Assembly: GCF_036014175.1 (NCBI RefSeq)
Contig: NZ_CP107917.1
Location: forward strand, 6,572,001 to 6,636,000
Direction: 5' to 3'
Source of the DNA: Streptomyces sp. NBC_00443
GTDB lineage: Bacteria > Actinomycetota > Actinomycetes > Streptomycetales > Streptomycetaceae
Length of the DNA stretch: 64,000 bases
Part shown: piece after piece, positions 58,364 through 64,000 of the stretch
Layout: each line of letters starts with the position of its first letter
Numbering within the stretch: position 1 is the first letter of the stretch
Made by a program: the position numbers and the translations under genes
The notes under the pieces: model-generated
Database searches by the model: none
What the model was told of the DNA's origin: nothing
The model's input: the letters and a program-made list of their open reading frames with translations, nothing else

Positions 58364-58489
58364 GTGACCGGCTCGGCGCCTGACGGTGGCGCTGGTCCTG
58401 TGCCACGATCGAGGGAACGGTTCCCGATCTCTCGGACAGGTGATCTTCCGATGTCCCAGGCTGGCGAGCGACCGAAGGAGGGGCGTGAC

Positions 58490-59068
58490 ATGACTGCCAT
58501 GGCCCACGAGCCGCTCACGCAGGAAGAGGTCCTGCTGGAGGGCTTTCTCGCCCTGGACACGCCGGAGGGCTTCCGGGCCGAGTTGATCGAGGGGGAGATC
58601 GTTGTGACGCCGCCGCCGGACGGGGATCACGAGGACTGCATCGGGCTGATCTTGGAGCAGGTGTATCTGAATTCCCGGACCAGAATGCAGTTCGCCGGAA
58701 CCAAGGGTTTGATTCTGCCGGGCAGTGGGGGTGGCCAGAAAGATCGCGTGATCCCTGACGGCACCTTCGCTCCCAGAGAACTACGCCTCTACCGCGGTGC
58801 GGACTCATGGATGCCCTGCGACGGTGTCACCATGGTGCTTGAGGTGACATCCACCAAGCCCAGGGCCGATCGTGAGGCCAAGCGTCGGTGCTACGCCCGC
58901 GGCGGCATCCCGCTCTACCTGCTCGTTGACCGCGAAGCCTCCTCGATCACGCTGTTCAGCGATCCCGAGAAGGACGACTATCGGGAGCACTGCACCCGTC
59001 CAATGGGCAAACCACTCTCTCTCCCGGAGCCCTTCGGTTTCGAGCTGGAGACAGCGGACTTTCTGTGA
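58490..59068 (+). CDS. Uma2 family (DUF820) putative nuclease
   Basis: A 192-residue protein of the Uma2/DUF820 family with a PD-(D/E)xK-like core: AELIEGEIVVTPPPDGDHED, VIPDGTFAPRE, MVLEVTSTKPRADREAKRRC with the E-x-K type residues, YLLVDREASSITLF. Families like this are abundant in Streptomyces and of unclear role. ATG 58490 has AGGAGGGG 6 bases upstream; ATG 58451 is less likely. It follows the divergent MerR promoter region. Confidence 0.85.
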   Translation: MTAMAHEPLTQEEVLLEGFLALDTPEGFRAELIEGEIVVTPPPDGDHEDCIGLILEQVYLNSRTRMQFAGTKGLILPGSGGGQKDRVIPDGTFAPRELRLYRGADSWMPCDGVTMVLEVTSTKPRADREAKRRCYARGGIPLYLLVDREASSITLFSDPEKDDYREHCTRPMGKPLSLPEPFGFELETADFL

Positions 59069-59113
59069 CGCTGCCTGTGTTGCACCCCCAGGACGACACG
59101 CTGGGGGTGTGCG

Positions 59114-59938
59114 GTGAAGGAACAGGCACTGTGGACCAGAGCGCGACTCGGCCGGGACGGCCCCCCGCTCGACCTGCTCACCGCCCGCTTCGACCGGCAC
59201 GTCTACGCCCCGCACGCCCATGACGAGTTCACGATCGGCGTGTGCTTCGGCGGCAGCGAGATCATCGACTACCGGGGCGGCCGCATCCGCCCCGCCCCCG
59301 GCTCCATCGTCGTACTGGCACCGGGAGAGATGCACACAGGCGGCCCGGCAGAGACCGGCGGCTACGCCTACCGGGCCCTGTACGCCCATCCGTCCCTGCT
59401 GACCGACGGCACCCTCGGCACCGCCTCCCCGCACTTCCGCGACCCCCTCCTCGACGACCCCGACCTGGCCACCGCCCTGAGCCGCACGCACGCCGAACTG
59501 GCCGCCTGCCCGGACCCCCTGGAGGCCGAGTCCCGCATCCCGTGGCTCATGACAGCCCTGGCCCGCCGCCACTCCACGGCCCGGGCGGTCCCCGACACGG
59601 TCGCGGGCGCCGATCACATAGCGAGGACCGTCCGCGACCGCCTCGCCGACGAGCTCACGGCCCCACCGTCCCTCGCGTCCCTGGCCACCGACCTCGGCCT
59701 CTCCCGCTACCAGCTCCTGCGTGCCTTCCGTACGACGATGGGGGTGCCGCCGTACGCCTGGCTGGCCCAGCACCGGGTGAGCAGGGCACGAGGCCTGCTG
59801 GAGACGGGCCGGCGCCCGGCCGAGGTCGCAGGCCTGGTCGGCTTCGCGGACCAGGCGCACCTCACGCGCTGGTTCCGCCGCGTCCTGGGCGTCACCCCGG
59901 CGGCGTACCGCAACAGCGTTCAAGACACGGGAGTGTGA
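59114..59938 (+). CDS. AraC-family transcriptional regulator
   Basis: A 274-residue regulator: N-terminal cupin-like sensor (APHAHDEFTIGVCFGGSEII, GSIVVLAPGEMHTG) and C-terminal double helix-turn-helix (SLASLATDLGLSRYQLLRAF, EVAGLVGFADQAHLTRWFRR, GVTPAAYR). GTG 59114. The EamA transporter gene starts 19 bases downstream, so it is probably its target, a common pairing. Confidence 0.9.
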   Translation: MKEQALWTRARLGRDGPPLDLLTARFDRHVYAPHAHDEFTIGVCFGGSEIIDYRGGRIRPAPGSIVVLAPGEMHTGGPAETGGYAYRALYAHPSLLTDGTLGTASPHFRDPLLDDPDLATALSRTHAELAACPDPLEAESRIPWLMTALARRHSTARAVPDTVAGADHIARTVRDRLADELTAPPSLASLATDLGLSRYQLLRAFRTTMGVPPYAWLAQHRVSRARGLLETGRRPAEVAGLVGFADQAHLTRWFRRVLGVTPAAYRNSVQDTGV

Positions 59939-59957
59939 GCCGACCGACACTCGCCGC

Positions 59958-60923
59958 ATGACTGCACGCGGCTGGTTTCTCTTCGCCCTGATGAGCGTGG
60001 TCTGGGGCATCCCGTATCTACTGATCAAGGTGGCGGTGGACGAGGTCTCCCCGTCGATGGTGGTGTTCACGCGGTGCGCCCTGGGCGCGACGCTCCTGCT
60101 CCCGTTCGCGATCCGCCAGGGAGGCCTGCCCCGGACGGTACGACGGCACTGGCGGCCGATGCTGGCCTTCGCGTTCATAGAGATCATCGGCCCGTGGTGG
60201 ACCCTGACCGACGCGGAACGCCACCTGTCCAGCTCGACGGCGGGCCTGCTGATCGCCGGCGTACCGATAGTCGGCGTCGCCCTGGCCCGCTTCTTCGGCC
60301 AGACGGAGCACCTGGGCGTCCGCCGCCTGACCGGCCTCCTCCTGGGCCTGGCAGGCGTGGCGACCCTGACCGTCCCCCACCTGACCGGCGGCGACGCCCG
60401 CTCCCTGGCGGAGGTCCTGTTGACGGTGCTGGGCTACGCGACGGCGCCCCTGATCGCGGCGCGCTGGCTGAGAGACGTCCCCTCCCTCCACCTCACCGCG
60501 GCCTGCCTGACCCTCGCGGCCCTGGTCTACGCCCCCGCGGCGGCCCTGACCCGGCCGGCCGTGATGCCGTCGGCTGAGAGTTTGACCTCCCTGGCCGCCC
60601 TGGGTGCGATCTGCACGGCGGTCGCCTTCGTGGCCTTCCTGGAGCTGATCAAGGAGGTCGGCCCGACGCGGGCGACGGTCTTCACGTACGTCAATCCGGC
60701 GGTCGCGGTGGCGGCCGGGGCCCTGTTCCTGGACGAGTCCCTGACCGCCGGGATCGCCGTGGCCTTCGCTCTGATCCTCGCGGGCTCGGTACTGGCGACG
60801 ACGGCCCCCCGTAGGCCGGTAACATGGTCCACACGGCAGACGAGCCGGGCGGACGGCCGCGTGAAGTCCCTCAGGGGGCTTCCCGAGGAACGTCCGGGCT
60901 CCACAGGGCAGGGTGGTGGCTAA
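59958..60923 (+). CDS. EamA/DMT-family transporter
   Basis: A membrane exporter of 321 residues with ten hydrophobic helices and two EamA repeats (FALMSVVWGIPYLLIKVAVD, STAGLLIAGVPIVGVALARF, LGAICTAVAFVAFLELIKEV, TYVNPAVAVAAGALFLDESL). These export metabolites or amino acids. The last ~30 residues (QTSRADGRVKSLRGLPEERP...) are an artefact-like tail because they read through the 5' end of the RNase P RNA gene; the conserved protein ends near VLATTAPRRP. Co-oriented with the AraC regulator. Confidence 0.87.
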   Translation: MTARGWFLFALMSVVWGIPYLLIKVAVDEVSPSMVVFTRCALGATLLLPFAIRQGGLPRTVRRHWRPMLAFAFIEIIGPWWTLTDAERHLSSSTAGLLIAGVPIVGVALARFFGQTEHLGVRRLTGLLLGLAGVATLTVPHLTGGDARSLAEVLLTVLGYATAPLIAARWLRDVPSLHLTAACLTLAALVYAPAAALTRPAVMPSAESLTSLAALGAICTAVAFVAFLELIKEVGPTRATVFTYVNPAVAVAAGALFLDESLTAGIAVAFALILAGSVLATTAPRRPVTWSTRQTSRADGRVKSLRGLPEERPGSTGQGGG

Positions 60924-61250
60924 CGGCCACCCGGGGTGACCCGCGGGACAGTGCCACAGAAAGCAAACCGCCCGGCGCTTCGGCGCCGGGTAAGGGTGAA
61001 ACGGTGGTGTAAGAGACCACCAGTGCCCAGGGCGACCTGGGCAGCTAGGTAAACCCCACCCGGAGCAAGGTCAAGAAGGGGCCGCCTTAACCGGTGGCCC
61101 TGCGCGGACGTTCGAGGGCTGCCCGCCCGAGTCCGCGGGTAGACCGCAGGAGGCCGGCGGCAACGCCGGTCGTAGATGGATGGCCGTCGCCCAGGGCTCC
61201 GCGAGGAACCCTGGGAACAGAACCCGGCGTACAGCCCGACTCGTCTGCCG
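60834..61250 (+). ncRNA. rnpB: RNase P RNA (class A)
   Basis: Catalytic RNA that trims tRNA 5' leaders. The ends pair as P1 (CGGCAGACGAGCCGGGC with GCCCGACTCGTCTGCCG). Conserved core elements include GAGGAACGTCCGGGCTCCAC, GGGTGACCCGCGGGACAGTG CCACAGAAA (interrupted here), GGGTAAGGGTGAAACGGTGG, TAAGAGACCACCAG and AGGTAAACCCCACCCGGAGC. A possible -10 TAACAT lies at 60820-60825 inside the EamA gene. The 5' 90 bases overlap the EamA reading frame. A hairpin terminator follows. Confidence 0.95.
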
Positions 61251-61261
61251 CCAAGGGTCCC

Positions 61262-61283
61262 TGACCAGCGAAAGTGCTGGTCA
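61262..61283 (+). terminator. rnpB terminator
   Basis: Perfect 8-bp stem TGACCAGC/GCTGGTCA, loop GAAAGT, followed by a T-rich stretch CCTTTCTTT, 11 bases after the RNA 3' end. Confidence 0.75.
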
Positions 61284-61599
61284 AAGGCCTTTCTTTGCCG
61301 GATCAGGGGCTCGCTCACACCCCGTTCCGCACCGGTTCAAACCGGACCGCTCGGCTACGTAAGTAGCCGCGAGAGTAGCCATGAATCGTGGGGTCGGAGA
61401 TCGGCCGCGGCGGGGTCTGACCAGGTGCAGGCGGCCTCTGTCCTGGGGCATCGGGACGGTTCCGCCGCGATGCTTGAGCATGCAGTGCAGCCGCTTCTGG
61501 CTTGTACCTCTCAGACAGCCCTGCTTAAAAAACCGCTCTGGAAGCGGGCCGACGGGCAGGGCCGGAGTTCATGGTCAGGGCGCTTCACTGTGTCCATGA
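61284..61599. other. 316-base region without a supported gene
   Basis: Spacer between the rnpB terminator and the sigma factor gene; it should hold the sigma factor promoter. A hairpin CCGGTTCAAACCGG at 61333-61346 resembles a tRNA T-arm but no tRNA can be folded around it. Nothing else is seen. Confidence 0.5.
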
Positions 61600-62172
61600 A
61601 TGACTGTCCAGGTGAGCGCGCCATCGGTCGCGGGCGGTGGCTCTCTAAATGGCTCCCCGACTGTCCGCTGCCAGCTTGGGGAGCGGGAGGCGTTCCGCGA
61701 ACTGGTGGCCATGTGGCACCCCCGGCTGTGGCGCTATGTCCGGGGCATGGTCAGCTCTCCGCACCTCGCGGACGATCTTGCTCAGGAGGCGTGGGTCGCT
61801 GTGGTGCGCGGTCGGCCGCGGCTGCGGCAGCCGGAGCGGTTCGCCCCCTGGCTGTTCACCATCGCCCGGCGCACGGTCACCGACCATCTGCGGCAGACGT
61901 ACAAGGCTCCGGAGACGGCCATGGAGGAAGCCTCGACTGTCGTCGCCGACGACGAGCTCGGCAGTGTGCTCACCATGATGCAGATCGAGGCAGGTCTTGC
62001 TGCTCTGCCGCCCTTGGAGCGCGAGGTGCTGATCCTTTTCCACCTGGAGGACCTGCCACTGGCTTCCTGCGCGGAGGTGCTCGGCGTACCGGCCAGCACG
62101 GTCAAGAGCAGGCTGTATCGCGCTCGGCGCATGCTGCGCAACCACCTTGCCGAGAAGGGATACGAGGCATGA
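61600..62172 (+). CDS. ECF-type RNA polymerase sigma factor
   Basis: A 190-residue sigma-70 family factor. Region 2: EREAFRELVAMWHPRLWRYV, LADDLAQEAWVAVVRGRPRL, FAPWLFTIARRTVTDHLRQT. Region 4: LAALPPLEREVLILFHLEDL, SCAEVLGVPASTVKSRLYRA. ATG 61600 is used; the first ~25 residues are unlike the family, so a later start is possible. Its stop overlaps the next ATG (ATGA). The coupled downstream membrane protein may control it, although it lacks the usual zinc anti-sigma motif. Confidence 0.85.
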   Translation: MTVQVSAPSVAGGGSLNGSPTVRCQLGEREAFRELVAMWHPRLWRYVRGMVSSPHLADDLAQEAWVAVVRGRPRLRQPERFAPWLFTIARRTVTDHLRQTYKAPETAMEEASTVVADDELGSVLTMMQIEAGLAALPPLEREVLILFHLEDLPLASCAEVLGVPASTVKSRLYRARRMLRNHLAEKGYEA

Positions 62173-62585
62173 GCGAGCAGAACCGTGCAGCGCAGCGGGC
62201 CGTGCCCGAGCAACTGGAGCGCGCGCTGGCCACGGAGGTGTCACTGCGGTCCCGGCTGCGCCACGTGGCAGTGGGCCTGGCCGGGGGATGCGGCGCGGCC
62301 ATGATCGCGGTGCTGTGGGCCACCGAGCCGGATGCTCTGCCGACGCGTACCCAGGCCGCCTTCGCCGGACTGATCGCCATCGGCCTGGCCTGGGCAGTCC
62401 TTGGCGGCTGGGTGCTGAGCAGGCGTCGGCCGCTGTTCGCCCGGGACGGGGTGCTGTCCGCCCGGATCGCACTGGCGGCGACCGTGGTGACCGCCCTGGC
62501 CGGGGTGGCGCTGGCTGGAGTCCGCGGCAGCACCGCCGGCCTCCATCTGCGAGGAGCAGTGATCTGGATGTGCAGCCTCCAGTGA
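62169..62585 (+). CDS. Three-TM membrane protein coupled to the sigma factor
   Basis: A 138-residue protein with a short cytosolic helix (VPEQLERALATEVSLRSRLR) and three membrane helices (VAVGLAGGCGAAMIAVLW, FAGLIAIGLAWAVLGGWVL, RIALAATVVTALAGVALAGV). ATG 62169 overlaps the sigma-factor stop. By position it may be a membrane partner or anti-sigma factor, but no ZAS motif (HxxxCxxC) is seen. Function unknown. Confidence 0.75.
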   Translation: MSEQNRAAQRAVPEQLERALATEVSLRSRLRHVAVGLAGGCGAAMIAVLWATEPDALPTRTQAAFAGLIAIGLAWAVLGGWVLSRRRPLFARDGVLSARIALAATVVTALAGVALAGVRGSTAGLHLRGAVIWMCSLQ

Positions 62586-62757
62586 TCACGACTTCAGGCA
62601 GGCCCTAGTTGGGTCCCGCTGCCGTGCAATCCTCCTTGTGGCAAGGGCCATTGGTCCTGCGTTGCGGCGTGTCTGCGTGGTAGAAAACTGATGCTGTTCC
62701 CACGCTCTGACCGCTTCCGCCGGCCAGTTGCCCTCGGACGTTAGGAGCCCCTCGGCT

Positions 62758-64000
62758 GTGCCACCCACTTTGTACCGCGACACTGGTTACACGCTCCGGC
62801 ACCTGATCGAGAACATCGAAGGCGGCCGTATCGGACTCCCCGACATCCAACGCCCGTTCGTCTGGTCCGCGGCGAAGACCCGCGATCTCTTCGACTCGAT
62901 GTATCGGGGCTACCCGATCGGCACCTTGATGTTCTGGGAGACCGGCGCTGAGGTGGGGACGCGGCAGATCGGAACGCAAGTCGGCGATCGAGCGCCCCAG
63001 CTGTTGGTCGTTGACGGGCAGCAGCGGCTCACCGCCCTGTTCGCTGTCCTCACCGGGCGCAAGATCGTCACTAAGTCTTTCGACGAGATCAACGTTCGCA
63101 TCGCGTTCCGCCCGGAGGACCAGACTTTCGAGGTCACGGACGCGGCGATCGAGCGTGACGCCCACTTCATTCCGGACATCACCGCGCTCTGGGCCCACGG
63201 CGGTTACAAGCCCACCGTCCGGCAGTTCTTTCAACGGCTCGAACAGGCCAGCGGTCAGCCTTTGTCGGACGCTGCCAAGGATGAGCTCGAAGAACGCATC
63301 GACGGGGTCCGGGACCTGCACGAGTTCCGCTTTCAGGTTGTGGAGCTTGGCGCTTCGGCAAACGAGGAGCAGGTCGCCGACATCTTCGTGCGCATCAACT
63401 CCGAAGGCGTGAAGCTCAACCAGTCGGACTTCATCCTCACCCTGATGTCAGTGCATTGGGAGAAGGGGCGCCGCCAGCTTGAAGACTTCAGCCGCGGCGC
63501 GGTGATCGCAGGACTCCCCGGTCCGAGCCCTCGGAACGCCTTTCTGGATCCCAGCCCGGACCAGCTGCTGCGCGTAGCCGTCGCTGTCGCCTTCCGGCGC
63601 GCCCGGCTGCAGCACGTCTATAGCGTCCTGCGAGGAAAGGACCTCGAAACCGGCAAGGTCACCGCCGCTCGACGGCAGGAGCAGTTCGACCGGCTCGCCC
63701 AAGCACACACGAAGGTCCTGGACCTGACCAGCTGGCATGAGTTCTTCCAGTGCGTCACGGCGGCCGGCTTCCGCAGCCGCAAGATGATCACCTCCGACAA
63801 CGCCCTGCTGTACAGCTACACGATCTGGCTGATCGGACGCCACGACTTCGGGCTGACGGCCGATGAACTCCGCCCCGTGATCGAACGGTGGTTCTTCATG
63901 GCGCACACCACCGGCAGGTACTCCAACTCGCCGGAGTCACAGATGGAGTTCGATCTGGGACGCATCGGCAGTCTGCCGCCAGGTGACGGCCGAGCCTTCA
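62758..64000 (+). CDS. DUF262 (GmrSD-like) protein, 3' end beyond the window
   Basis: At least 414 residues, cut by the window edge. The N-terminal DUF262/ParB-like nuclease core is clear: LIENIEGGRIGLPDIQRPFV, FDSMYRGYPIGTLMFWE, LLVVDGQQRLTALFAVLTG (DGQQR signature) and VADIFVRINSEGVKLNQSDF. DUF262 proteins include the modified-DNA restriction enzyme GmrS and other phage-defence nucleases; which type this is depends on the missing C-terminal part. GTG 62758 follows AGGAG by 11 bases. GC content is lower than in the housekeeping genes before it, suggesting accessory DNA. Confidence 0.85.
   Translation, partial: MPPTLYRDTGYTLRHLIENIEGGRIGLPDIQRPFVWSAAKTRDLFDSMYRGYPIGTLMFWETGAEVGTRQIGTQVGDRAPQLLVVDGQQRLTALFAVLTGRKIVTKSFDEINVRIAFRPEDQTFEVTDAAIERDAHFIPDITALWAHGGYKPTVRQFFQRLEQASGQPLSDAAKDELEERIDGVRDLHEFRFQVVELGASANEEQVADIFVRINSEGVKLNQSDFILTLMSVHWEKGRRQLEDFSRGAVIAGLPGPSPRNAFLDPSPDQLLRVAVAVAFRRARLQHVYSVLRGKDLETGKVTAARRQEQFDRLAQAHTKVLDLTSWHEFFQCVTAAGFRSRKMITSDNALLYSYTIWLIGRHDFGLTADELRPVIERWFFMAHTTGRYSNSPESQMEFDLGRIGSLPPGDGRAF

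Noticed and set aside
61310..61380. tRNA-like T-arm CCGGTTCAAACCGG
   Set aside because: The loop is 6 bases and no acceptor, D or anticodon arms can be found around it; more likely part of the region behind the rnpB terminator.

Overview
The window is chromosomal DNA of a Streptomyces or close relative. The evidence is very high GC with third-position G/C, many GTG starts, GTGA/ATGA overlaps between neighbouring genes, an XRE/DUF5753 + DUF397 pair, an FxSxx-COOH peptide system, an actinobacterial class A RNase P RNA, and families such as SCO2322, F420-dependent LLM oxidoreductase and a Scr1-type regulator. No phage, insertion sequence or CRISPR array was seen.

Layout. 0-4 kb: two DUF2267 genes (one frameshifted), a small heat-shock protein with a RheA-type operator and a divergent RheA-like regulator, an anti-sigma-type ATPase, and the XRE/DUF397 pair. 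4-7 kb: a divergent FadA5-type thiolase and CYP125-type P450 with two KstR-like operators between them. 7-13.7 kb: a transglycosylase-like secreted protein, then a leftward ECF vitamin-uptake operon (membrane-anchored alpha/alpha barrel protein, SCO2322 protein, EcfT, two ATPase halves split by a dispersed repeat, S component) behind a cobalamin riboswitch. 14.3-24.5 kb: an alpha/beta hydrolase, then a tightly coupled six-gene FxSxx-COOH operon: 61-residue precursor ending FQSNV, radical SAM maturase FxsB, AAC(3)-type acetyltransferase, two TIR-like FxsC proteins and a giant ParA/TIR-like/NB-ARC/TPR protein FxsT.

24.7-28.7 kb: metallo-beta-lactamase hydrolase, aldehyde dehydrogenase, 3Fe-4S ferredoxin and a KstR-type TetR repressor, with more KstR-like sites and an orphan TPP riboswitch that points into the 3' end of kstR. 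28.7-36.2 kb: a glycosyltransferase/methyltransferase/alpha-barrel operon and a solute-binding/VWA/membrane operon of unknown role. 36.2-46 kb: an Rv3520c-like F420 oxidoreductase, cell-wall amidase, two MFS transporters, and a response regulator and frameshifted histidine kinase separated by four tandem 107-bp repeats. 46.2-49.3 kb: MaoC hydratase, Zn alcohol dehydrogenase and SDR behind a perfect KstR-like site. 49.4-64 kb: mostly housekeeping and regulatory genes (Nif3-like, zinc ribbon, RNase H/phosphatase, eda, yaaA, RNB ribonuclease, MerR, Uma2, AraC, EamA, rnpB, ECF sigma factor) and a DUF262 protein cut by the window edge.

Three themes stand out. (1) The RiPP-like FxSxx operon couples a cyclophane-type peptide maturase to immune-like signalling domains. 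(2) A dispersed regulon resembling mycobacterial steroid side-chain degradation can be reconstructed from gene families plus TNNAACNNGTTNNA sites at four loci and the repressor itself. (3) Two vitamin riboswitches occur, one where expected (cobalamin, before the ECF operon) and one with no thiamine gene downstream. Three apparent one-base frameshifts or interruptions (DUF2267, ECF ATPase linker, histidine kinase) need checking against reads. All functions are assigned by eye from motifs and remembered family sequences; no database search was run.
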